Source of the DNA: JAYSSF01 sp043772005
GTDB lineage: Bacteria; Patescibacteriota; Gracilibacteria; Absconditabacterales; Absconditicoccaceae
Assembly: GCA_043772005.1 (NCBI GenBank)
Contig: JAYVGP010000010.1
Coordinates: 1-64,000 of the forward strand
DNA: 64,000 bases
Reading direction: 5' to 3'
Both the position numbers and the translations under genes were made by a program. Shown here in pieces: positions 46,458-57,217 of this stretch; the first letter of the stretch is position 1, and every line of letters begins with the position of its first letter. The notes under the pieces were generated by a model, which saw only the letters and a list, made by a program, of their open reading frames with translations, did no database searches and was not told the DNA's origin.

Positions 46458-48905
46458 CTATGCAGTCTGAGGTAATTCAAACATATCTCATACTTTAGAG
46501 TGTAGCATCTTATAGACATGTACATCTGTCTTAAAACCATCTCATCCTATTTGAATTTTATCTTTAATGATGGTATGAAATTGTTCTGGTGAACTATTTA
46601 CTTTAAGGGAAAGTAAATCTCATAATGATCATTTACTACCAATATGTCATCCAAGATGACCAATAAGCTGTCATAGCCTACTATCGGGATTTACAGATCC
46701 TGTAATATTCATCCTTTTGATACCTTCAGTAAAATGCTTGTGAGCGAGTACTACAGGGTCTCATGTGGTAGAAATTTGGAATGCTCAATAGTTCTTTTGC
46801 CCACTCCCAAGATTTGGATCTTTATTAGTTTTTTGAGGATTATCATATCCATCTTTATGCTCAGCCAGACCAATAAACATTTCAACCAATCAAGCTACTG
46901 GATTGGTTTTGATATAGGCACACACCTCATCAACCTGTGTAGCATATTTTCACTGATCAAAGAACTCATGCATCACTTGTTTAATCTCTGGTGGAGAAAG
47001 ATCTATAAAGTTTTTGCTAAGCAATCAAACGGGTAATGTATTTGCAATGTATCTTGTGTCTAATTTCGCAGCGAATCATCATGATGCGGCCTCTACTCAC
47101 TGAGGTCATTTTGGCGATGATTCTGATACTTCTTCCGTCTCTTTTGTAGTATTGTTTTTTGCTTGCTTCTCTTGATATTTAGTCCATGCACGCACTCATC
47201 TAATATCTCACTTCATCCACTGAGCAGTAAGTAATCATACCACATCACTTGTATTAGTTAGTTTTGTACTATCTACTACAGATTTAATCATGACATCATT
47301 TGCACAATATAGTTTTGCAAGCTCAGTATAATCTGCACCACTTTTCAGTTTCCATACTTCTTCTCATGCATTATTGGTAGTCTTTTCGAGGTATTTAGTC
47401 TTGAGAGCTTCATCTTCTCCTATGAGAGTCTTAACAACATCTACATGCGGAGTTGCTTTTCATAGATTATCTTCCAAGTGTTTTATGTTAAACTTTTCAA
47501 GTAACTTAAATCTCTCACTAGTGCGATCACTCATCCATCATGATAGTCTTGCTACTCGTTGAGCATTTACTGGTGTAGCGTCTTGATAGTTATCTATGAC
47601 TTTGCTAAATTCTTCTTCTTGTGTAGGAGTAAATTCGCCAGAAATTGTCTGTCTGATAGCACTCAGGTCAATACCAGCCATATTGGCTAGTGCTCACAAG
47701 AATGGATTATCAAAGAATTTCATCAAACTCTCAATCCACTGATCCATCATTGCAGATCACTTCTCAGCACCAAACCACTGTCAGACTATATCATATACAG
47801 CATCTACACCTTGTTCTGCAGCTTGAGCGAGTTCTTGGGTCTTCTCCTGATTTGCTGGATCAATAAATGATAATTCCTTAAGATGATCATGGAAAAAACT
47901 AACTAAAGTCTGACTTACTCACAAAGTTTTGAGTTTTGCTTCCTGTCGTTGTGCCTCTCATAGTACACTTGAGATCCTAGCAATATCTTCAGCTTTAGGG
48001 AATGAACGATTGATACACAGATGATAGAGCTGCTCAAGCTGATCACTTGTCATCGTCTCAGCTTCAAAATTACTTGATCCATTACGCAACAACTCAAGCA
48101 TCGTATTTGCCTTTTCTAAGATTGGTTTTGCTTCACTAAATCCTTTAATCAATGAAGTAAATCACCCAATCTGATCCATAATTCATGATTCTTTAATAGA
48201 CTTTGTACCGTCAACAATCATATGATCAAGTCATATTTTTTTACTTGCAGTATTTGATGATAATTTTTCAGTCATTGAGAGGAGTTGGCCTTCTTTGCCC
48301 TTCATAGCAGCTAATAATTCAACTGTCAATATGGTAGCAAGTTTTAGTTCTCACTGTGCCTTAAGTGGGTGTTTAATATTTTCACCAGCATTAATACCGT
48401 TATGAACATAGACCAGTGCAGCAGCCTGAAGATTATCCAATCATTCAATATTTTTGAGTGACTCTGCTGCCTTATTATATTGAGGATAGAGCTTTGATAG
48501 TCTTGATTCTGATGGGATTTGTTCTAGAGATTTCTCCAGCGTAAAGAGATTTTTATCACTTTTTTCTGAAGCCTGATTTATTCCATTATTTACTATACTA
48601 GTCTTATTTTCGGCAATAGCTCATGGAGCCATATTCGAATTTAGTTTATTCTCTTTAGGTTTCGCTTCTTGTACTAGCTGATCTAATTCACCGGTAATCT
48701 TATGAGCAGTCTCCTGTGCCTTACCATTGAGCCGCTGTTTAGCATCCACATACTCTTCTTTCATTTTACTAAAAACAGTGGTTGCCTTGTCTCAACCAAA
48801 CTCCTTATATAGTTTTGCTGCTCTTTCTTGCATTTGAGTAATGACAGCATCAGCTCACTGACCAATTGCATTTTTAAGATTTTCAAATCAAGTTTTATCA
48901 GCCAT
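46458..48905 (-). CDS. Large cytosolic-looking protein with possible lysozyme-like C-terminal motif, 815 aa
   Basis: Not recognised as a whole. N-terminal ~330 residues are helical and Lys/Glu/Gln-rich (MADKTGFENLKNAIGQGADA and so on). The middle is helical with little hydrophobicity. In the C-terminal ~200 residues, LVEMFIGLAEHKDGYDN followed by LGSGQKNYGAFQISTTGDP resembles the E...GAFQIS arrangement of lysozyme/transglycosylase-like folds, a weak clue. No signal peptide. About 40 UGA glycines. It has its own promoter, and two small genes lie upstream on the same strand. Could be an export-system cargo; unproven. Confidence 0.75.
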
Positions 48906-48934
48906 AATAATTTCAGTTATAAAATACTTATCCC

Positions 48935-48963
48935 ATTATACTCCCACCACTGTTCAAAATCAA
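48935..48963 (-). promoter_or_regulatory. Promoter of the 815-aa gene
   Basis: Minus strand: TTGATT (rc of 48958-48963), 17-bp spacer, TATAAT (rc of 48935-48940), ~30 bp before the ATG. It overlaps the terminator of the upstream gene. Confidence 0.7.
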
Positions 48964-48988
48964 AAAAAATCCACCACATAAGTGATGA
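48962..48988 (-). terminator. Rho-independent terminator
   Basis: catcac-ttat-gtggtg stem followed by GA and eight T residues on the minus strand, after the gene at 49113-49529. Confidence 0.8.
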
Positions 48989-49112
48989 ATTATTGACATA
49001 TACTATAAAATCGAGATTAGCTTAGAATAATAAGGTTAATTTGATAACTAAAATATCGGTTTTTACCATAAAAAATACTTTAATCAGAAACCAATATATT
49101 GATATAGCAATA

Positions 49113-49529
49113 TTAAATCTGGCTAAGTAATGCTTCTGCTTCTGCTTCTTCTTTAGATTCATGTGCTGCTTCTGCTGCTTTGACCTTTTGGACAGATTCA
49201 GCCTGATTCATCTCTTGCCATTTGGAGAGATATTTCTTCTTAATATCAATTTTCTTTGATTCGTATTTTTGTTCGATCTCCGCGAGCTTTACTTTTTCCT
49301 TAGTAAGGATTTCTCTCAATCTTGAGATCTGATCATCATTCATAAGCGGAAGTAATGAAAACCATCCCTGTTTATCTTCAGGCTTATCAATCGATCTCGA
49401 TCTCAAAACCAACTCGATCAGGTCAGGCATTTGAATGATAAATTCTTCTGCAATTTCATATTTCATCGCAGCATCCCATAGATCTTGAGGAATGTATTTC
49501 ATTACGATATCTTGCGTTGCTACTGCCAT
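49113..49529 (-). CDS. Hypothetical coiled-coil protein, 138 aa
   Basis: Not recognised. First ~65 residues: MAVATQDIVMKYIPQDLWDA then EFIIQMPDLIELVLRSR. From about 65 a long charged coiled coil (LREILTKEKVKLAEIEQKYE) ending in a Glu/Ala-rich tail. Its single glycine is GGN, so UGA use cannot be judged. Follows the 63-aa gene by 31 bp, so the two are probably one operon. Confidence 0.8.
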   Translation of the reverse strand: MAVATQDIVMKYIPQDLWDAAMKYEIAEEFIIQMPDLIELVLRSRSIDKPEDKQGWFSLLPLMNDDQISRLREILTKEKVKLAEIEQKYESKKIDIKKKYLSKWQEMNQAESVQKVKAAEAAHESKEEAEAEALLSQI

Positions 49530-49560
49530 AAGTAATTCAAAGGTTATATACTAAAAGTAA

Positions 49561-49752
49561 TTATGAGTCATCATCTTGAAGCTGATCTAAGAGGTTTTCT
49601 GCAATAATATCATCTGTTAGCTCAGTCATATCAATCGTCTCTTGCATACCACTGAGTTTATGTTGTGCAAGTTTCATCTGACGCTGCATCTCTCTCATTT
49701 CTGTATGAGTCATACGACGCTGTCATCATCCACGCAATACAAAATCAGTCAT
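49561..49752 (-). CDS. Small helical protein, 63 aa
   Basis: MTDFVLRGGGQRRMTHTEMR, with two UGA codons giving a GGG run, then a Met/Gln-rich helix and an acidic tail ending DQLQDDDS. Not recognised. Likely first gene of an operon with the coiled-coil gene downstream. Too small for standard ORF callers, since standard code stops it at residue 8. Confidence 0.6.
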
Positions 49753-49843
49753 ATTTGTCACACAATAAAAGACTAAACACAGTTATTATAATCATACATC
49801 AGGCAAAATGCAAATATAAGTTTGAGGATTAAACACATCTGAC

Positions 49844-49872
49844 TTGATTTATGTTCTACTTTGTGATATAAT
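49844..49872 (+). promoter_or_regulatory. Sigma70-like promoter of corA
   Basis: TTGATT (49844-49849), 17-bp spacer, TATAAT (49867-49872). The ~55-nt leader contains a small cccttcggg hairpin near 49896-49904. Confidence 0.8.
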
Positions 49873-49933
49873 ACTTTTAACCTTTAATCTTTGTACCCTT
49901 CGGGCATTTATTACCACTAACCTTTGACCTATT

Positions 49934-50890
49934 ATGTCCTTCTCAGTCGATATTAAAAACACTACACGACATCACTTCGTCAACTCATGGCATGATGAAC
50001 CCAATACTTATATCTCCAAAACAAGTAAAAAGAAAATCACTGAACTCGTCGATAAATACCAAATTCATGAACTTGTAGCCGAAGATCTTCTAGGATTGCA
50101 TATTCAAGATAAAGTTGATGTATACGACGATCATCTCTCACTAGTTATTCACTTCCCCAAATATAATACCAAATCTCAAAGATATCTCCTCAATGAGATG
50201 ACAATTACTATTGGTAAAAATTGGATCATCACTACCTCAAGATTTGAAACCAATACCATCATCGCACTCAAAGACAAACTTACCCAAGAAGCACAAGAAT
50301 ACGAGTCAGATGAAAAATATAAAATTACACCATATTATATCCTCTATGAGATGATTGATATGATGTACGACAAAACATCAAGAATCTTATCAAATAGTGC
50401 CACTGACGTCTTTAAACTTGAAGAATGATTACTAAGCAATACGCTCAACAAACAAGTACTCGCCGATCTGATGATTAAAAAAAGAAATATCTCATTTCTT
50501 CATTATAACTATCGCACACACGAAGAACTCATCGAAGAAACTATGAAATGACTGCCAAAATTATACACCGAAGATCTCGAGGTATATTTTGATGATCTAC
50601 TGTATAGACATCAGAAAATTATGCTTAATATCGGGATTTTACAAGAAAACATCGACTCCATCACTGATACCTACAACTGACTCATGACAGTCAATACCAA
50701 CAATACTCTACTTTGGCTAACGGTATTTTCTGGAATTATGCTTCCACTTACGCTTATCACTGGCATGTTTGGTATGAATGTCCCAGTGCCACTATCTGAT
50801 CATCCTTATGCATTTTGGTATATTATTATAGGCATGGCAAGCCTAGTAGGAGCTTGTGTCCGATGGATTAAGCGTAATCAAATCAGCTAA
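49934..50890 (+). CDS. corA: CorA-like magnesium transporter
   Basis: 318 aa. The family signature GMN is present in LITGMFGMNVPVP, between the two C-terminal membrane helices (LWLTVFSGIMLPLTLITG and FWYIIIGMASLVGACV). The long cytoplasmic N-terminal domain has the alternating strands and helices of CorA (IHELVAEDLLGLHIQDKVD). It forms a pentameric Mg2+ channel. Three UGA glycines. Convergent with ruvA, only 3 bp apart. Confidence 0.95.
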
Positions 50891-50893
50891 AAT

Positions 50894-51451
50894 TTATTTT
50901 AACTTACTAATAACGTATTTCATAATATTGGGCAACTCTTCCTTGGTCAAGGGGCAAGGGCAAGACTGTAGTGCTTGATCAACACGATCTGTCGTATATC
51001 ACAAATTAGTAAGTGTTTTGATAATATCTTTATAGAGAGTACGATCAATCGTTAGGCTGACTATTTCATCGTTGGTCATGGTATCTTTGAGTTCGACCAG
51101 CAATCTCTTGGCAAGTTTAGGTCAGATACCGGGGATTGACTGGAGGAACTTGAGATTCATTGACTGGATCGCTTCATATAGCTCGTCCTGATTCACATTA
51201 GTGAGTGCAAATGCAAGCTTAGGTCAGACTCCTGCTACTTTTGACATTGCCAAAAACTGCTCCATCTGCGCATCAGTATCAAACGCATAATAAAATACCG
51301 TCTTATGATTATCATCGATGATTGGATACAGAAACCGCTCTCCCTTGATTTGCTGACCAGCATAATATGCACGCACACCAAAACCAGCATTACTTAGCAA
51401 ATAAGTAACGTCTCACTGGATATTTGCTATTCAAGAAATATAATGAATCAT
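50894..51451 (-). CDS. ruvA: Holliday junction branch-migration protein RuvA
   Basis: 185 aa. Two helix-hairpin-helix motifs are clear: MSKVAGVGPKLAFALTNV and LQSIPGIGPKLAKRLLVELK, each with a UGA glycine in the hairpin. The N-terminal OB-fold starts MIHYISGIANIQGDVTYLL. It binds four-way junctions and loads RuvB. ruvB and ruvC are not adjacent. The alpha/beta hydrolase gene lies just upstream on the same strand. Confidence 0.95.
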
Positions 51452-51470
51452 ATCAGCATATTAGTAAAAA

Positions 51471-52256
51471 CTATCTTCAATTCAACCACTTACAAAACTC
51501 TACTACTCCGATCTGTTTAGTCATACCACCATGTCATCACTTAGGGATCTCGAGATATGTATGATCTCATGATGGATTGGCACTCTGTAGCTGCTCATAG
51601 AGCTTGCGAGATCTACCCACATGGACACACTCATCACTATCTCCATGTACAATAAATACATTTTTAGCACTTAGGTCTTGTATCATCTCGCCATATGATT
51701 GTCATCGTTGATCCTGATAAAAAATATCTCGATCACTACTAGTTGCAGATCTATACATATGAGCAAATCATCACTCTTCAAGCACTCTTTTAACCTCTTC
51801 AGCTGTCTCTTCAGGATATCAAATCTCATTCATATTTGAATATTCGATTGCTCACGACATAAATCATATTTTTATAATTTCTGGAATTTGTTGTACTACT
51901 CTACTTGCAAATGCAGCACCAAAACTACTTCAAATTACAATAATTTCCTGATATGGAGCAATCATAAATTCTTCTTTGGACCAAATATCTTTTACAGTTC
52001 ATCATTGCCTAAAATAGTGATATGTATCAATAACAGTTTGTAGACAATTATCAGGAGTAAAATCACCATCACTGCGACCAAATCAGTAATACTCAGGAGT
52101 AACTATATCACATCATACAGACAAAAAAGAAGCATAATCTTGATCGGTCGTTCTACCTGGTATCCCTGGCATACCAAGTAACCAAATCACAAGGCGTGAA
52201 TTAGACGTGAATCCACGATGATAATTTGCAATCAGTCAGCCGTAACGTATCAGCAT
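51471..52256 (-). CDS. Alpha/beta hydrolase
   Basis: 261 aa. Nucleophile elbow GSSFGAAFA (G-x-S-x-G; the first Gly is UGA), an acid in VFIVHGDSDECVHVGRS, and His in IPKGGHGGM (GG partly UGA) form a plausible Ser-Asp-His triad. No signal peptide. Small-molecule esterase or peptidase activity is expected for the fold; the substrate is unknown. Directly upstream of ruvA (19 bp gap), same strand. About twelve UGA glycines. Confidence 0.85.
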
Positions 52257-52320
52257 ATTAAAAAACTACAGAAAATAAATCCTGTAACTAATGTAGAGAA
52301 ATAAACTAATAAAGCAAGAT

Positions 52321-52866
52321 TTATTTAATTACCTCAACTATATTTCATTTTGCTGGGTCAAAGTTAGTATTCATATACACGGGAGTATATAAGCTACTAT
52401 TATTATAATATTTATCAACAAAATGATGAAAATATTTAACTGAGAAGTGATCCATCAATTTCAGATGATCATTGAGTTGATTTTTTGGTAATAAGCCAGA
52501 TTCTACTCCATAGAATTTAGCCATAATACTAGACAATTCAGTCGTAGACAATAATTTTACATCAAAATCTTCTCTCAGTTCCTTAATTACTCATGTATAC
52601 AACTTCATAAGCTCAATATTATTATGATCAAGATTAGACAATGTAGTGGTGATTCAAAGATCAGCAACATATAATATATTTGCATTTTGACCGTCTTTAT
52701 TCACAAGTATATTTTGCAGATCTCATATTGTTTTTTTATTCTTCTCACTCAGTGAAGATATTAATTGAGCATTATCAAGCTTACCAAATCATCTATACAG
52801 TGGCGGCAAAAATCATAACTTTTGATTAGATTGAACGATTACGTCTGGAGTGTTTATTTTTTTCAT
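52321..52866 (-). CDS. Hypothetical protein, 181 aa
   Basis: Not recognised. MKKINTPDVIVQSNQKLWFL, then helical and strand segments (ANILYVADLGITTTLSNLDH, LMKLYTGVIKELREDFDVK). No signal or membrane helix. Five or more UGA glycines. It lies 41 bp downstream of the TrpR-like gene in the same direction; an AGTAAAACA motif shared with other sites near that regulator falls in the gap (52885-52893), so it may be a target of the regulator. Confidence 0.75.
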
Positions 52867-52884
52867 GATATATTGTATTAATAT

Positions 52885-52893
52885 AGTAAAACA
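52885..52893. promoter_or_regulatory. Candidate operator motif AGTAAAACA
   Basis: Third copy of the 9-mer found at 53264-53272 and inside the inverted repeat 53339-53359. It lies 19 bp upstream of the ATG at 52866. Confidence 0.35.
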
Positions 52894-52907
52894 TAAAGAT
52901 AAATTTT

Positions 52908-53186
52908 TTATCTATTGAGAACTTTTTTCAAAACTCAAGTTCCATAATTGATCATGCGAGCACCCCTATTGACCGTTGTAACAGAGATTCACAGCTGTGC
53001 TGCTACCTCTCTTTGGGTTGTACCAGCAAGCAAGAGTTGTACCAGTCTAATACGCTCCCCCATCTCAGTAATCTCCTGAGGCGTCATCATATCTTCAAGA
53101 AATTGTCAAAAATCTGACTGATCTGAGATTTGCCAGAGAGTAACAGTAACAAGTTTGAGGTGTTGTGTATATAAGCTCTGTGTCAT
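52908..53186 (-). CDS. TrpR/YerC-family transcriptional regulator
   Basis: 92 aa. The Trp-repressor superfamily core is clear: EITEMGERIRLVQLLLAGT, TQREVAAQLGISVTTVNRGA and RMINYGT, a helix-turn-helix with a UGA glycine in the turn (AQLGIS). Closest in look to the YerC/YecD branch rather than to true tryptophan-binding TrpR, so the ligand is unknown. The upstream 220 bp contain AGTAAAACA motifs that may be its operators. Confidence 0.92.
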
Positions 53187-53263
53187 GGTTAGTTGTTATA
53201 TTATAGGGTAAATACACTACTTTATTTAAAGAATACTCACAACGTATAGTCAATTTACTACAC

Positions 53264-53272
53264 AGTAAAACA
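53264..53272. promoter_or_regulatory. Candidate operator motif AGTAAAACA
   Basis: cacagtaaaacatacac, ~80 bp upstream of the TrpR-like gene. Shares the 9-mer with two other nearby sites. Confidence 0.35.
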
Positions 53273-53338
53273 TACACAATATTCTAGTATTTCTTGATAT
53301 TAAAGTAAATCTTGATAGCTTATATTAACATAGAAATC

Positions 53339-53359
53339 AATATAGTGTTTTACTATATT
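53339..53359. promoter_or_regulatory. Inverted repeat, candidate operator
   Basis: aatatagt-gtttt-actatatt, perfect 8-bp arms; on the minus strand it contains AGTAAAACA. It lies between two minus-strand genes, upstream of the TrpR-like regulator. No other feature in 53187-53407. Confidence 0.5.
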
Positions 53360-53407
53360 AAAACACAAATACATATAGTCAAACTAATATCACTTGCAAG
53401 AGATTTT

Positions 53408-53872
53408 TTATATTCAGGCATTTTTCATCAGCTGATGTGTGTCTCGAGGTTTGATAATTCAGTAATACAAAATCTTATTTGCAATAAAGCAAAAACCAAC
53501 TAAACCAGTTTGCACTTCGTCCATTGAACTCATAATATCATATAATGACTGACCATAAGATGAGATTGTATTTATGGGCTGCAAAAAAGAAAAATCAGGT
53601 AAACGATGCATCTTACAATATGAATATCCACAGGACAGCATAGGTGTGAGCATCGTAGCATCAAGTCACAAGCTTATAATACGAGACCATCGTCATACGC
53701 TACCATTTGGTATTTTCATTCATCAGATGGATTTTTGTCTTATCACCTGAGACCCAAAACCCAACAAAGGTATCTGCTCCTCTAATAACTGTACGAGCTG
53801 TCATTGAACTATTTTTTTTCGCTTAGCAACACGAGGATTACTAGTAATTTGTAATTTATCTAAACTCAACAT
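53408..53872 (-). CDS. Hypothetical protein, 154 aa
   Basis: Not recognised. MLSLDKLQITSNPRVAKRKK with a basic N-terminus, then IPLLGFGSQVIRQKSIGGMK (tandem UGA gives GG), LTPMLSCGYSYCKMHRLPDF (Cys pair) and a C-terminal LVGFCFIANKILYYGIIKP. Possibly weakly membrane-associated. 16 bp downstream of the ABC permease gene, same strand, so likely the last gene of that operon. Standard code would leave only a 64-codon piece. Confidence 0.68.
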
Positions 53873-53888
53873 AGGAAACTTATAATAA

Positions 53889-56315
53889 TTAAATCTTAGC
53901 AATAATCGCACGATGAAATAATCAATATGAACCAATCATAACTACAATGACCAACATACTACCCCCAATCATCGGAACCAATGATCACAGTAACCATGTC
54001 AAAATACTTGCCTGGCTATAAATATACCACAATATCGCACTCGTCAATATTACTACCAATATCATCACTACCAACCCATACAATCATACCATACGCCATG
54101 ACTTACGTATCAAGTCAGACTTAGTCATACCCAAGATATGATACAGACGATATCACTGCTTACTCACGAGTGCTGATGCCTCATTACTCGCAATACTCAC
54201 ACACAGCAACAATACAATAATAATACCCATGAACGCCACAATAATTGTGATAATCTTAGTCGAAATATCGGTCACCAGTTTCACAATTACAGCAATATCC
54301 ACAAACGACAAGTGAGGTCAAATCTTCTCAATCATTTGTTTTTTAAATGGAATGAGTTGATCTGACTGCTGTCTCGTTATCCAAAACCATGACCTTGGGG
54401 CCTGCTCAAACTGAGCATTATCCAATTGCATATAGAAAAACGGCTCAGTGCCAGTACGAATCGACTTCCTCAGGTTTGTAACGATGAGATCAAACACCCT
54501 ACCTTGCACAGTAATCGTCAGGCGATCTCCTAGTCATACTCCCAGATCCTTAGCAAACTGCTGATCCAAAGACACTCACCCAGATCATAATGCTCATCCA
54601 TCCACGATCGGACTATTATCAAGTCTTACACTCGTCATATTAAATTCTCTAGTAAAACCTCACCTCTGCGATGGCTCACGAGCATCCAGATAATCAGAAA
54701 GACTGACTCCATTGATAAACTGAATTCTACCCAAGATGGTATCATATAGTCTTGCTTGTGGGTCAAGTGCCGTGATTATATCCACATCCTGTGTGCGTAT
54801 ATTGAGAACAAATAAGTTTGGTTGATCTACCGAGCTAATACGCAAGCGATCCAAAAAGCTTACCGACACCGATACAATCACACAAAAGCTTACCAGCGCT
54901 ATCGTCAATCATCATACAAGCAGTCAGGTCTGATTGCCAGGTACAATCATCTGTCTCACCGCATCAAACCAACCAAATGATGACTGTCTCACAGCCTGCA
55001 TCTTATCTGTCAATATACGGAATCACCACATCATACACCAATATCATCATGATAGTACCACGCCAGTAGCAGCAACCACCAATAACGAAAACACCCACGA
55101 TCCAGTCAGAATCAACAATATTAACCATGATCATGCTCACAAGATACCTAGTGATACAATACGATCATGATCATGCACGGCATCATCACTATTCAGTAAT
55201 GCTAGCGGATGAGTCATCACTAACTGCCACAGTGGCTGCCAACAACCAATCACAAAGCCAATGCACGCGATCAGTGAAACACTTACAACCACAGATCATG
55301 ACCAAACGAATCCTTGAGTAATCTCAACAGTTGTAAGCAACACAAACAAGACGCGACTTATTATCACTCATACCACCGCTCCTACCACAAACATACTCCC
55401 ATACATCACCGTCATCATTATAGCGATGCGTGACCTCGTCAGACCCAAGACCCTCATCATCGCAACAGTGGATCTAATCGTAATCGTCATGGTCATCGTC
55501 GCAGTAGACATCATCACCAACGACAGCATCACCGTCACAATCAAAATCAAGCTCACATATTGATCCAGCTGCTCGATCAATCATCCCAACTGTTCTACAC
55601 GATCACGAGCAAGTCTGACTGAATATTTTTTATCAAACTGTGTCTCAATAGTTTCCTCCAAGTTCTCAGCATGTATCTCATTAATCAGTTTGACCTGCAA
55701 TTGGTATTCTACCCTCGATCCCATATCGGTTAATGCAGTAGACTCTACTATCTCATATGGGATAATCACTTTTCTCCCTTCATCAAATATATTGATGCCT
55801 GCACTTGGAGCACTCGTAATAATTCATACTACTGGTATAATCTGCTCTCACAAATGAATACCGCCAGAACGTCCTATCAGCTCGTAGGTCTGCTCATCCA
55901 CTAGCGCACCAGAAAACTGTACAGGATTATTTACTACACTACCATCTGCAATCATTGATACTATGATCTCTCCATACAGTGGATATCATGACTGAACTCA
56001 CTGTACCTGCACCAGCTTGGGGTTGTCAGTATTACCAACGGTACTATAAAACTGCACATACGATAACAACTTCTCATAACGACCACTCAAAATTTGCTCA
56101 ATAGCCAGAGCATCTGCTCAAGACAAAACCTGCGAAGACTCTACTACCAGATCTGCTCCTACCAGTGGTTTGGTCTGCACATCAATCTCACGATCAATAT
56201 TGATAACGATCTGATCTACCATCGTAATCATTAATATCACCACCGCGAAGATCAATCACATACCCAACATACGCTTTCGGTATGAGCGTATAATCATCCA
56301 TCATACTTTTATCAT
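53889..56315 (-). CDS. FtsX/LolC-MacB-type ABC transporter permease, 808 aa
   Basis: Large permease with an N-terminal membrane helix (MLGMGLIFAVVILMITMV), a ~230-residue exterior domain (VVESSQVLSGADALAIEQIL), an FtsX-like bundle (YVSLILIVTVMLSLVMMSTA, LTRSRIAIMMTVMYGSMF), a second exterior domain and a last bundle near the C-terminus. The doubled layout recalls YbbP-like permeases. With the ATPase 26 bp upstream it forms a MacB/LolD-type complex. Such transporters move lipoproteins, peptides or signals mechanically across the envelope; the substrate is unknown. Confidence 0.88.
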
Positions 56316-56341
56316 TACATAGACACGAAATTAAAGAATGA

Positions 56342-57001
56342 CTATTTCTGATTCAATACTCCATCAGTAAGCACATACTGCGTCTGCGCATAGGCAGCCA
56401 CAGCACTATCATGTGTTATAATCACTACCGTCGTACCCAACTCACGATGTAGCTGCATCATCAGATTCATAATGATGGTAGCGTTGCGGTGATCAAGGTT
56501 ACCAGTAGGCTCATCTGCGAGCAAGATCGGCAGCTGTCATACAAACGCCCTCGCAATCGCGACACGCTGCTGCTCTCATCCACTGAGCTGATGAGGATAA
56601 CGAGACCCATATCCACCTAGTCAGACCTTGTGTAATATCTCCTGTGTAGTGAATCTCCTCTCCACTCCTGAAATATCAATCACGAGGTTAATATTATCTT
56701 GCACCGTCAAGTTTGGGATCAAGTGAAACTGCTGAAAGATAAACGCAATATGTTTTGATCTCCAGCGAGTACGCTCATCCTCACTCATCGCAGTGATCAC
56801 ATCTCCATCCACAGTAATCTCACCATTATTAGGCAGATCTAGTCATGATATCATATTGAGTAGTGTCGACTTACCCGATCATGATGGTCACATAATCGCA
56901 ACACTCGATCCACGCTCTACGCCCCAGTTGAGCTCATGATAAATCGTACTTGTCTGACTATTGGTCGTGTATGATTTGCTTACATTATGACAGTTGATCA
57001 T
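56342..57001 (-). CDS. MacB/LolD-type ABC transporter ATPase
   Basis: 219 aa. Walker A AIMGPSGSGKSTLLNMISG: two of its glycines, including one inside GPSGSGKS, are UGA, again proving code 25. Q-loop FIFQQFHLIPNLTVQDN, signature HQLSGGEQQRVAIARAF (second Gly UGA), Walker B LLADEPTGNLDH, H-loop ITHDSAVAAYAQ. Operon with the permease just downstream. Confidence 0.95.
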
Positions 57002-57095
57002 GGTGTTGAGTAGTGCTAAAATACTAATACAAATATAGTGATTTCATGATTGCAAACAACTCGATCAGACACTAAAGATCTGCTTTTATTTATAC

Positions 57096-57123
57096 TTGAC
57101 TTTATTCTTAAAATTATTATATA
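57096..57123 (+). promoter_or_regulatory. Possible promoter of the 57218 gene
   Basis: TTGACT (57096-57101), 16-bp spacer, TATATA (57118-57123). A leader of ~90 nt follows with cctc...gagg that could fold over the ribosome site aagagga. Confidence 0.5.
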
Positions 57124-57217
57124 TCACTCATTGTGAGTAATATTAATCCTCTTAATTAAAATAGTATTGCATAAAAACAAAAATAAATCGTCTCCTCGGC
57201 GTTAAGAGGACAAAAAT

